Made by a program: the position numbers and the translations under genes. Shown here in pieces: positions 35,390 to 43,389 of a stretch of 57,630 nt of DNA. The stretch is from Candidatus Krumholzibacteriia bacterium. GTDB taxonomy: Bacteria; Krumholzibacteriota; Krumholzibacteriia; JAJRXK01. The stretch covers positions 1-57,630 of the forward strand of contig DATFKK010000078.1 in assembly GCA_035268685.1 (NCBI GenBank). The letters run 5' to 3'. Position 1 is the first letter of the stretch. Every line of letters starts with the position of its first letter. Below the pieces are notes generated by a model, which had not been told where the DNA came from, ran no database searches, and worked only from the letters and a program-made list of their open reading frames with translations.

Positions 35390-35659
35390 TCAGCCCTCGT
35401 CGACGATGTACACCTCGTCGTGCTCACGCACGTGATCGCCCACCTTCACACCCACGCTCTCGCCAGGGTGGGCCTCGTGCACCGGATGATGGTCGATCTG
35501 CATCGAGTGGATCGGCTGCATCAGATCGGTCGTGTGGCCGATGATGTGGACCTGATCGCCCACGTGCAGATCGCCGTCGGTCAGGTCGATCGCGGCGACG
35601 CCCAGGTGTGAGTACCAGTGCGAGACCGTTCCGATCCTGTGTTCACGGATCTCGTCCAT
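35390..35659 (-). CDS. Stand-alone EF-Tu domain 2-like protein
   Basis: An 89-residue protein corresponding to a single translation-factor beta-barrel domain (OB-like): REHRIGTVSHWYSHLGVAAIDLTDG, then DLHVGDQVHIIGHTTDLMQPIHSMQIDH, then GESVGVKVGDHVREHDEVYIV. The pattern of GD-x-V and GxSVGVKV is that of EF-Tu domain 2 and of the C-terminal domain of U32 peptidases. There is no GTPase domain. Start ATG 35659 has GGGAGCG upstream. Stand-alone copies occur in many bacteria, but the role is unknown. Confidence 0.85.
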   Translation of the reverse strand: MDEIREHRIGTVSHWYSHLGVAAIDLTDGDLHVGDQVHIIGHTTDLMQPIHSMQIDHHPVHEAHPGESVGVKVGDHVREHDEVYIVDEG

Positions 35660-35811
35660 GGCTTCGCTCCCAGCTCGGGGGACTCTGCCGGGATCCGTTC
35701 CCATTGAAGCACAGTCGAGCCGGTCGGCGCCTGATGCCCTTCGATCATTTCGATGCCGACAGTAGCTTCGGTGCTCGCGGCCGTCCGACCTGGCCGGGCG
35801 ACACGTGAGGC

Positions 35812-37665
35812 TCAGCTCTCGCCGCCCAGGGCGCGGAGGAACTGATCGCCGTAGCGTTCGAGCTTCTTCGCACCCACACCGTGCAGGGTCCCCAGTTCGT
35901 CGAGGTCGGCGGGGCGGTGCCGGGCCATCTCGGCGAGCGTGCGATCGTGGAAGATCACGTAGGCGGGGACGTCCTGTTCATGGGCGATGCGTTGTCGTAG
36001 CGCCCGCAGGTGTTCGAACAGTTCGTGGTCGGTGCCCTCGAGTTCGACGGCCGCGGCCGGTTTCGAAGTGCGTCGGGTCTTCCTGGCCGCACCAGGAGTC
36101 GTGTGCTCGACCTTCAACTCGACCCTCCGTTCACCGCGCAGGACCTCCCAGCTGCTGTGGGTGAGTTCGAGGACGCCCTTGCCGTCGACGTCCACCCGCA
36201 GCAACCCGGCTGCCACGAGCTGACGGGCGACGGACCTCCATCCATGGGAGTCGTTCTCGGGTCCGATCCCGAACGTGCTCAGACGGTCATGGCCGAAGCG
36301 CTCCACCTTCTCGGTGCTGCGTCCGAGCAGGACGTCGATCACGTGGACCACGCCGAAGGATTCACCGACGCGGCGCACACAGCTCAACAGTTTCTGCGCG
36401 GCTTCGGTCGCGTCGCGGGTCTCGGGCGGCGACTGGCAGTTGTCGCAGCAACGTTCCCGGGGCGACACGTCGGTGGTCGCGTCGTCGAAGTAGCGCAGGA
36501 GGCCGGAGCGCCGACAGTCGGGGCTCTCGGCCCAGCCCACGAGCTGCTCGAGTTTACGCCGTTCGGTGAGACGATGCTGGACGGGAGTTCCCGCGTCGTC
36601 GGCGACCGATCCGATCATCTGTGAGGCACGAACCACGTCCTGCCAGCCGAACAGCATCCAGCAGTCGGAGGGAGCTCCGTCGCGGCCGGCTCGACCACTC
36701 TCCTGGTAATAGGCCTCGAGGGAACGTGGAACGTCGAGATGCACGACGAAGCGGACGTCGGGCTTGTCGATCCCCATGCCGAAGGCGATGGTCGCCACCA
36801 CGACCACGCCGTCCTCGCGCAGGAAGCGCCGCTGGACCGCCGCGCGATCGGCGGATTCCATGCCGGCGTGGTAGGCATGCGCGTCGACTCCCTCCTGCCG
36901 CAACCAGTCCGCGACCTGTTCGCACTTCTTGCGGGTTCCGCAGTACACGATTCCGGCGTCGCCGCGGTGACGCGTCGTGAGCCAGGTGGTCAGCTGCCGG
37001 CGGGCATCGATCTTCGGCGTGACCCCGTATTCCAGGTTGGGCCGGTCGAAGCCGGTGACGAAGACGTCGGACGAATCGAGGCCGAGTTGTGCGGCGACGT
37101 CGCGGCGTGTCGGGGCGTCGGCAGTGGCGGTGGCGGCCAGGCACGGAACGTCGGGCCACCGTTCGCGCAGTACGGACAGTTCCCGGTACTCGGGGCGGAA
37201 CTCGTGACCCCACTGGCTGATGCAGTGCGCCTCGTCGATCGCCAACAGCGACCACTCGGTCTGGTCCGCCACTCCCAGGAAGCGCGCGGTGACCGCACGT
37301 TCGGGCGCCACGTACAGCAGATCGAGCGCTCCGGCCCGCAGCCGCGCGAGGACCTCGTTCTGCTCCGCCCAGGACTGCGACGAGTTGAGGAAGGCCGCAG
37401 GAACCCCCGCCTGCTCCAGAGCGTCGACCTGATCCTGCATCAAGGCGATGAGGGGCGAGATCACCAGTCCGGTGCCGGGTCTGGTGATCGCGGGGATCTG
37501 GTAGCACAGGGACTTGCCGCCGCCGGTGGGCATGACCAGCAGGGCGCTGCCGCCGTGTTCGAGGTGGGCGATGGTCTCGGCCTGTGAATTCCGGAAGTCC
37601 GAGTAGCCGAAGACGTTGGCGAGGACGGTCCGGGCGTTGGCGGAGACGTCGGGTTCGATCGTCAT
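35812..37665 (-). CDS. recQ: RecQ ATP-dependent DNA helicase
   Basis: A 617-residue 3'-5' DNA helicase. VFGYSDFRNSQAETI is the Q motif, PTGGGKS (46-52) Walker A, DEAH the Walker B box, and QESGRAGRDG motif VI. The RecQ zinc-binding region has CRRSGLLRYFDD and RERCCDNC. An RQC winged-helix region and an HRDC domain at the end (ALRQRIAHEQDVPAYVIFHDRTLAEMA) complete the full-length set. ATG 37665 gives a family-like N-terminus; ATG 37713 is an alternative (633 residues). Neither has a clear Shine-Dalgarno. Confidence 0.95.
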   Translation of the reverse strand: MTIEPDVSANARTVLANVFGYSDFRNSQAETIAHLEHGGSALLVMPTGGGKSLCYQIPAITRPGTGLVISPLIALMQDQVDALEQAGVPAAFLNSSQSWAEQNEVLARLRAGALDLLYVAPERAVTARFLGVADQTEWSLLAIDEAHCISQWGHEFRPEYRELSVLRERWPDVPCLAATATADAPTRRDVAAQLGLDSSDVFVTGFDRPNLEYGVTPKIDARRQLTTWLTTRHRGDAGIVYCGTRKKCEQVADWLRQEGVDAHAYHAGMESADRAAVQRRFLREDGVVVVATIAFGMGIDKPDVRFVVHLDVPRSLEAYYQESGRAGRDGAPSDCWMLFGWQDVVRASQMIGSVADDAGTPVQHRLTERRKLEQLVGWAESPDCRRSGLLRYFDDATTDVSPRERCCDNCQSPPETRDATEAAQKLLSCVRRVGESFGVVHVIDVLLGRSTEKVERFGHDRLSTFGIGPENDSHGWRSVARQLVAAGLLRVDVDGKGVLELTHSSWEVLRGERRVELKVEHTTPGAARKTRRTSKPAAAVELEGTDHELFEHLRALRQRIAHEQDVPAYVIFHDRTLAEMARHRPADLDELGTLHGVGAKKLERYGDQFLRALGGES

Positions 37666-37782
37666 GCGTTCGTCGATGGAAGCGTCGGTGAGCGGGAGGA
37701 GCCGGCGCAGCATGGCGCGCGGCGGTACGCGACGTCAAGAGGGTTGCCCGGAAGCCAGGAGTGGTGGTGCGCGCGTACCGGC

Positions 37783-37812
37783 CGGGGTCGATCCCGGGAT
37801 CGCCCGACCCCG
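37783..37812. promoter_or_regulatory. Inverted repeat between recQ and the exporter operon
   Basis: CGGGGTCG and CGACCCCG (8 bp) enclose a second palindrome GATCCCGGGATC. It lies between the divergent recQ and HlyD-like genes, so it may be an operator or a hairpin; no function is shown. Confidence 0.35.
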
Positions 37813-37898
37813 ACGGTCACACCTTCACCCTTCCTCCCCGAGCGCGGGCGGGCGGATCCTTCCGGGGACGAATTCGTCCCACTGCGGGAAGGGGCGCG

Positions 37899-39071
37899 AT
37901 GACTTCGGCTCGTACCAGGCGTTGGCTGCAGCGGCTCGCAGTGGTGGCCGCGATCGTGGTCGCGGTGATCGCCCTGCGTTCCACCGTGTTCCGGGACGAT
38001 CCGATCGAGGTCGAGGTGTTCGAGTCCGAGAGGGGTCGGGTCGAGTCGACGGTCGTCAATTCACGGGCCGGAACGGTCGAGAGCCGGCTGCGGGCGGGGA
38101 TGAGCCCCGGGATCTCGGGTCTGGTCGCGGCGATTCCGGTCGAGAAGGGCGGTCGTGTCGAGGCACGCCAGCCCCTGCTGCGTCTGGACGACGCCGAACA
38201 CCGCGCGAACGTCCTGTTGGCCGAGAGCGCCCTGGAAGCCGCTCGGGCCTCGGCCGAAGAGGCCTGTCTCTCGGCCGAGCAGGCCGGGCGCGACCTCCGA
38301 CGCACGCGCGATCTCTTCGCCCGCGACCTCGCGTCGGATCAGGAACTCGAGGACGCCCAGACGCGGGCCGGCATCGCGACCATCGAGTGCGAGGCCGCAC
38401 GCGCACGCGCCCGACGCGAAGAGGCCTCGCTCGAGTCCTCGCAGGCGACACTGGCGAAGACCGTCATGCGCGCTCCGTTCGACGGCGTGGTCCTCGACGT
38501 CACCACCGAGGTCGGCGAATGGATCAGCCCGTCGCCACCGGGCGTCATGATCCCCGCGGTGATCGACGTGATCGCGCCCGACTCCCTGTTCGTCAGCGCG
38601 CCCATCGACGAGGCCGACGTGGCCGAGGTCCGCTTCGGCCAGCCCTGTCGGATCACGCTCGATGCCTATCGCGATCGGTCCTTCTCCGGCCGGATCACCT
38701 ACGTGGCCAGCTCGGTGCGCACCGATCGCGAGGAGAGCCGGACACTGCGCGTGGAGGCGGAGTTCCTCGAACAGGACCTCCCCACCAATCTTCTCCCCGG
38801 TCTGTCGGCGGACCTCGAGATCATCCTGACCGCCCACGACGACGTGTTGCGGATCCCGACCTACGCCCTCGTGGAGGGCGATCGCGCCCTCGTGGTCGAA
38901 GACGGCCGTCTGGTCTCGCACGATCTCGAGATCGGTCTCCGGAACTGGGAGTACGTCGAGGTGGTCGACGGCCTGCAGGAGGGCGACCGGGTGGTCACCT
39001 CACTCGACCGTCCGGAGGTGGTGGCCGGAGCACGGGTGACGGTACGGAACACGCCGGACGCGTCGCCGTGA
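37899..39071 (+). CDS. HlyD/MacA-type periplasmic adaptor subunit
   Basis: A 390-residue membrane-fusion protein with one N-terminal anchor (RLAVVAAIVVAVIAL). A lipoyl/barrel-sandwich half is around GISGLVAAIPVEKGGRVEARQPLLRLDD, then a helical hairpin (residues about 110-185, Ala/Glu/Arg rich), the second lipoyl half (MRAPFDGVVLDVTTEVGEWI), and a beta-barrel and membrane-proximal part (LRIPTYALVEGDRALVVEDG). GGGAAGGGG precedes ATG 37899. Its stop overlaps the GTG start of the ATPase gene, so the four exporter genes are coupled. The substrate is unknown. Confidence 0.9.
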   Translation: MTSARTRRWLQRLAVVAAIVVAVIALRSTVFRDDPIEVEVFESERGRVESTVVNSRAGTVESRLRAGMSPGISGLVAAIPVEKGGRVEARQPLLRLDDAEHRANVLLAESALEAARASAEEACLSAEQAGRDLRRTRDLFARDLASDQELEDAQTRAGIATIECEAARARARREEASLESSQATLAKTVMRAPFDGVVLDVTTEVGEWISPSPPGVMIPAVIDVIAPDSLFVSAPIDEADVAEVRFGQPCRITLDAYRDRSFSGRITYVASSVRTDREESRTLRVEAEFLEQDLPTNLLPGLSADLEIILTAHDDVLRIPTYALVEGDRALVVEDGRLVSHDLEIGLRNWEYVEVVDGLQEGDRVVTSLDRPEVVAGARVTVRNTPDASP

Positions 39072-39751
39072 TCGAGCTCGACGGCATCGAGCGGGTCTTC
39101 GTGGTGGGCGATCAGAGGGTCCACGCGCTCGACGGGGTCGACCTGCACATCGAGGCCGGTGAGTACGTGTCGATCATGGGACCGTCGGGATCCGGCAAGA
39201 GCACCCTCCTGAACGTGATCGGGTGCCTGGATCGTCCGACCGCCGGCCAGTACCGCCTCGACGGCCGCCGGGTCGCCGATCTCGACGAGACCGAACTGGC
39301 ACGACTCCGGCGCGAGACCATCGGCTTCGTGTTCCAGACCTTCCACCTGGTCCCCCGCCTGGACGGGCGGGGGAACGTGGAGCTGCCGCTGCTCTTCGCC
39401 GGCGTCGAGCCGAGCGAGCGACGCCGACGCGCCGACGAAGCACTCGCGTCGGTCGACCTGCAGGATCGTGCGCATCACCGTCCCGCCCAGTTGTCCGGAG
39501 GACAGCGGCAACGGGTGGCGATCGCCCGGGCGCTGGTCACCCGTCCCCGGGTGATCCTGGCGGACGAGCCCACCGGCAATCTCGACACGCATTCCGGGGC
39601 CGAGATCGTCCGTTTGTTGGAGTCGTCGAACGACGAGGGGATGACGCTCGTCGTGGTCTCGCACGATCCGGAGATCGCCGGCCGGGCATCGCGGCGGGTG
39701 CGGATCGTCGACGGCAGGATCCGCGACGACGACCGGGAGGTGCGGTCGTGA
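39068..39751 (+). CDS. MacB/LolD-type ABC exporter ATPase
   Basis: A 227-residue ATPase: Walker A GPSGSGKST, signature LSGGQRQRVAIARAL, Walker B VILADEPTGNLD, followed by THSGAEIV. These are the hallmarks of the MacB/LolD group. It starts with GTG 39068, overlapping the adaptor stop (GTGA), and its own stop overlaps the GTG of the first permease gene. It powers the mechanotransmission-type exporter encoded by this operon. Confidence 0.93.
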   Translation: MIELDGIERVFVVGDQRVHALDGVDLHIEAGEYVSIMGPSGSGKSTLLNVIGCLDRPTAGQYRLDGRRVADLDETELARLRRETIGFVFQTFHLVPRLDGRGNVELPLLFAGVEPSERRRRADEALASVDLQDRAHHRPAQLSGGQRQRVAIARALVTRPRVILADEPTGNLDTHSGAEIVRLLESSNDEGMTLVVVSHDPEIAGRASRRVRIVDGRIRDDDREVRS

Positions 39752-40950
39752 GGTTGCGCGACCTCGCCGGGTACGCCGGGGGCGGGCTGCGCGGCCATCG
39801 TCTTCGTACGCTGCTCACGCTGTTGGGCGTGACCATCGGTGTGGCCGCAGTGGTGATCCTGACGAGTCTGGGAGAGGGTGCGCGTCGCTACGTGGTGGGC
39901 GAGTTCGCCTCGCTGGGCTCGAACCTCGTGATCCTCGTCCCGGGCAAGACCGAGACCGAAGGACTGGGGCCCCTGGTGAGCACCGCGGAACACGACCTCA
40001 CGCTCGACGATGCCGCGGCCGTGCAACGACGCGTGCGCGGAGTCCGGAGCGTGGCGCCGGTCGTGGTCGGAACCGCGCGGGCCGAGTTCCGTGAACGCGG
40101 GCGTGACATCACGGTTCTCGGGACCAGCCGTCCCATGCTCGACGTCCGTCAGCTCGAGGTCCGCGTGGGCCGCTATCTGCCGAGCGAGACCACTCGGGGG
40201 CCGATCTGTGTGCTCGGTGCGACCGTGGCGCGCGAACTCTTCGTGAACCGCAATCCGCTCGGCGAGAGCATCCGTGTGGGAGGTATGCGCCTGCGTGTGG
40301 TGGGCCTGATGGCCCCGCGGGGCCAATCCCTGGGCATGGACCTCGACGAGGTGGTGCACGTTCCGGTCGAGACCGCCATGCACCTCTTCGACCAGTCGAG
40401 CCTGTTCCGTGTGGTCGTCGAGGCTCGAAGTGCCGGTGGCGTGGAACGGGTGCAGGAAGACGCCCTGGCCCTGCTCGCCGAGCGCCACGGCACCGAAGAC
40501 GTCACGGCGATCACGCAGGACGCGGTCCTGTCGACCTTCGATCGCATCCTGGGTGCGCTCACGATCGCCCTGGGGGCCATCGCGGCGATCTCGCTCACGG
40601 TGGCCGGCATCGGGATCATGAACGTGATGCTCGTGGCCGTCAGCGAGCGCACCCGTGAGATCGGTCTGCTCAAGGCCCTGGGTGCGACCCGGCGCCAGGT
40701 GCTCACCGTGTTCCTGCTCGAGGCGGCGGTGATCTCCGGGAGCGGCGGACTGCTCGGCCTGGGTGTGGGGCTCGCCGCGGCCACCGTCCTGCGCCTCGGC
40801 GTGGAGGGTTACCCCGTCCAACCTCCGGTCTGGGCCGTGGTCGCCGCCCTGATCGTCTCGGCCACGGTGGGCGTGGTCTTCGGGCTGGTTCCCGCGCGGC
40901 GGGCCATGCGTCTGGATCCCGTCGACGCACTGACGAGGCACCGCGGATGA
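39748..40950 (+). CDS. MacB-type ABC permease, first copy
   Basis: A 400-residue permease with one N-terminal membrane helix (LRTLLTLLGVTIGVAAVVILTS), a large periplasmic MacB_PCD domain (about residues 45-270) and three C-terminal helices with the FtsX core (ERTREIGLLKALGATRRQVL). It starts with GTG 39748, overlapping the ATPase stop, and overlaps the second permease by ATGA. The ending LVPARRAMRLDPVDALTRHRG is typical. Confidence 0.92.
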   Translation: MRLRDLAGYAGGGLRGHRLRTLLTLLGVTIGVAAVVILTSLGEGARRYVVGEFASLGSNLVILVPGKTETEGLGPLVSTAEHDLTLDDAAAVQRRVRGVRSVAPVVVGTARAEFRERGRDITVLGTSRPMLDVRQLEVRVGRYLPSETTRGPICVLGATVARELFVNRNPLGESIRVGGMRLRVVGLMAPRGQSLGMDLDEVVHVPVETAMHLFDQSSLFRVVVEARSAGGVERVQEDALALLAERHGTEDVTAITQDAVLSTFDRILGALTIALGAIAAISLTVAGIGIMNVMLVAVSERTREIGLLKALGATRRQVLTVFLLEAAVISGSGGLLGLGVGLAAATVLRLGVEGYPVQPPVWAVVAALIVSATVGVVFGLVPARRAMRLDPVDALTRHRG

Positions 40951-42143
40951 TCCTCGAAGACGGATTCCTCCACGCCGCCCGCGCGGTCCGCATGCACCGG
41001 CAACGGTCGTTGCTCACCATGCTGGGCATCACGATCGGAATCGGGTCGGTGATCCTGCTCACCAGTGTCGGCGAGGGTCTGCGGACCTTTCTCGTGAAGG
41101 AATTCACCCAGTTCGGCACGAATCTCGTCGCGATCAATCCCGGCAGCGTCGAGACCTCGGGCCTGGCCGGTGCGGTCGGAGTGACGGTGCATCCGTTGAC
41201 GGTGGACGACGCCGAAGCACTGCAGCGTATCCGCGGAGTGGCCGCCGTCGTTCCCGTGGCCATGGGAACCGCCGCCATCGAGCGCGGCCGCCTGTCGCGG
41301 AACGTGTTCGTGTACGGCGTGAACCACGCCGTGCCCGAGGTCTGGAAGATGGACGTCCGCGTGGGCCGCTTTCTTCCCGACACGGGAATGCGCCGAGCGC
41401 CACCGGTCTGTGTACTCGGTCCCACCTCGAAGCGAGAGCTCTTCGGCGCCGACAACGCGCTCGGCGAGTTCGTCCGCGTGGCCGGCCGGCGCTTCCGGGT
41501 GATCGGAATCCTCGAGAGCAAGGGCGAGTTCGTGGGCATCGACATCGACGACGCCGTCTACGTGCCCGTGTCCCGCGCGCAATCGATGTTCCGGGGCGAT
41601 GAATTGCAGGAGATCGACCTGTTGCTCCACAGCGTCGATCTCGAGGATCGTGTGCAGGGCGAAGTCACGCGTATCCTGACCGAACGGCACGGTGGCGAGA
41701 AGGACTTCACCGTGACCTCGCAGACCAGCATGCTCGAGAGCCTGGACCGCATCATGGACATCGTCGGCCTGGCCGTGGGCGCGATCGCAGGAATCAGTCT
41801 GCTCGTGGGATCGATCGGCATCCTGACCATGATGTGGATCTCGGTGAACGAGCGCACCGCCGAGATCGGTCTGGCCAAGGCCCTCGGAGCCACACCGCGT
41901 CAGATCCTGGGTCTCTTCCTGGCCGAAGCCGCCATCCTGTCGACCAGTGGCGGTGTCCTGGGTCTGGTCTCCGGACTGGGGATCGCCGCACTGCTGGACC
42001 TGGCCGGACTGCCCATGCACACGCCCGTGGTGTTCGTGGTGCTCGCCCTGGTGGTGTCGATCTCGGTGGGACTGCTCAGCGGGATCCTCCCCGCCCGGCG
42101 GGCCGCGCGCCTCGACCCGGTCGAAGCCCTGGGGGTCGACTGA
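40947..42143 (+). CDS. MacB-type ABC permease, second copy
   Basis: A 398-residue paralogue of the preceding permease with the same plan: N-terminal helix (RSLLTMLGITIGIGSVILLTS), periplasmic domain, and three C-terminal helices with ERTAEIGLAKALGATPRQIL. It ends ILPARRAARLDPVEALGVD. The two are similar but clearly diverged, suggesting a heterodimeric permease pair served by one ATPase gene. ATG 40947 overlaps the upstream stop. No outer-membrane channel gene is next to the operon. Confidence 0.92.
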   Translation: MILEDGFLHAARAVRMHRQRSLLTMLGITIGIGSVILLTSVGEGLRTFLVKEFTQFGTNLVAINPGSVETSGLAGAVGVTVHPLTVDDAEALQRIRGVAAVVPVAMGTAAIERGRLSRNVFVYGVNHAVPEVWKMDVRVGRFLPDTGMRRAPPVCVLGPTSKRELFGADNALGEFVRVAGRRFRVIGILESKGEFVGIDIDDAVYVPVSRAQSMFRGDELQEIDLLLHSVDLEDRVQGEVTRILTERHGGEKDFTVTSQTSMLESLDRIMDIVGLAVGAIAGISLLVGSIGILTMMWISVNERTAEIGLAKALGATPRQILGLFLAEAAILSTSGGVLGLVSGLGIAALLDLAGLPMHTPVVFVVLALVVSISVGLLSGILPARRAARLDPVEALGVD

Positions 42144-42219
42144 CACCTGCTCGACGCGCGGGGGAGGGCGCGCTAACGTTGGGAGGTGTCGGAACGTCGA
42201 CCGTTTCCCCGGGGATCCG

Positions 42220-43308
42220 ATGACCCTACTCGTCGTCTATGTCGCGCTCGCGCTCGCGGTGTCCTTCCTGTGTTCGATCCTCGAGGCCGTGCTGCTCAGC
42301 CTGACGCCGTCGTACATCTCGTTGCTGCGCAAGCAGAGGCCGCGCGTGGGGCGTATGCTCGAGTCGTACAAGAACGACATCGACCGCCCCTTGTCGGCGA
42401 TCCTGTCGCTGAACACGATCGCCCACACCGTCGGCGCGACCGGAGCCGGTGCGCAGGCGGTGCGTGTGTTCGGAGAGGCGTGGGTGGGCGTGATCTCGGC
42501 CGTGCTCACGTTGCTGATCCTGGTGCTGTCGGAGATCGTGCCCAAGACCCTGGGGGCCACCTACTGGCGCGCCCTCGCTCCCTCGGTGGCCTACACGCTG
42601 CGGGCGCTCGTGGTGTCGATGGCTCCGCTGGTCTGGATGTCCCAGGGAATCACCCGTCTGCTCTCTCGAGATCGGTCCGTGACCGCCGTGAGTCGAGAGG
42701 AACTGGCCGCGTTGGCCGAGAGCGGCTGGCGTGAAGGCGTGTTCGAGGCCAGCGAGTCGCACATCCTGCAGAGCCTGATGCGGGCAGCCCCCCTGCGAGC
42801 GCGGGACGTGATGACGCCCCGGGTGGTGGTGAGCACTCTTCCCGAGTCCAGGACGGTGGGCGAGGTCGCGATCGACGCGGCCCAGTTGCGATTCTCGCGG
42901 ATTCCCGTGCACGCGGACCACCGTGAGGACATCACGGGCTACGTCCGCAAGGACGAGCTGCTCATCGCCAAGTTCCACGGCGAGGATCAGCGTACCCTGC
43001 GCTCGATGCGACGCTCGATCCTGGTCGTGCCCGAGTCCCTTCCACTGGTCGATCTGTTCGAGCAGCTCCTCGCCGGGAGCGAGGTGGTCGCCCAGGTGAT
43101 CGACGAGCACGGCGGCCTGGCCGGACTGGTCACCATGGAGGACGTGGTCGAGACCTTTCTCGGGCTGGAGATCGTCGACGAACTCGACTCGGTCGAGGAC
43201 ATGCGGGCCCTGGCCCAGCTGCGATGGAAGCGTCGGGCGCGTGAGTTGGGGTTGATCGAGGACGATACCGGTGATGCGGGCGCTCCGGGCGACGGATCGG
43301 GCGGATAG
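42220..43308 (+). CDS. DUF21/CBS (CNNM, HlyC-like) membrane protein without CorC domain
   Basis: A 362-residue protein. The N-terminal DUF21 membrane domain (about residues 1-150) has LSLNTIAHTVGATGAGAQAV and LVLSEIVPKTLGATYW, the family core implicated in Mg2+/Co2+ handling. A linker helix (LAALAESGWREGVFEASESHIL) and two CBS motifs follow (RDVMTPRVVVSTLPE..., SILVVPESLPLVDLFEQLL ... IDEHGGLAGLVTMEDVVE). The usual C-terminal CorC/HlyC domain is absent; the protein ends in a short basic/acidic tail. It is 76 bp downstream of the exporter operon. Confidence 0.88.
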   Translation: MTLLVVYVALALAVSFLCSILEAVLLSLTPSYISLLRKQRPRVGRMLESYKNDIDRPLSAILSLNTIAHTVGATGAGAQAVRVFGEAWVGVISAVLTLLILVLSEIVPKTLGATYWRALAPSVAYTLRALVVSMAPLVWMSQGITRLLSRDRSVTAVSREELAALAESGWREGVFEASESHILQSLMRAAPLRARDVMTPRVVVSTLPESRTVGEVAIDAAQLRFSRIPVHADHREDITGYVRKDELLIAKFHGEDQRTLRSMRRSILVVPESLPLVDLFEQLLAGSEVVAQVIDEHGGLAGLVTMEDVVETFLGLEIVDELDSVEDMRALAQLRWKRRARELGLIEDDTGDAGAPGDGSGG

Positions 43309-43334
43309 CTGACACGCCCCCCACGCAACCGAAA

Positions 43335-43362
43335 GGCCCAACCATCGTCCGATGGCTGGGCC
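43335..43362. terminator. Bidirectional terminator-like hairpin between convergent genes
   Basis: GGCCCAACCATC, loop GTCC, GATGGCTGGGCC form a 12-bp stem. On the minus strand the odd pair becomes G-U and the stem is followed by TTTCGGTT, so it best serves the giant minus-strand gene ending at 43390. On the plus strand TCTCTACT follows, serving the DUF21 gene. Confidence 0.7.
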
Positions 43363-43389
43363 TCTCTACTCGGACCGAAAGTCCGCAGA

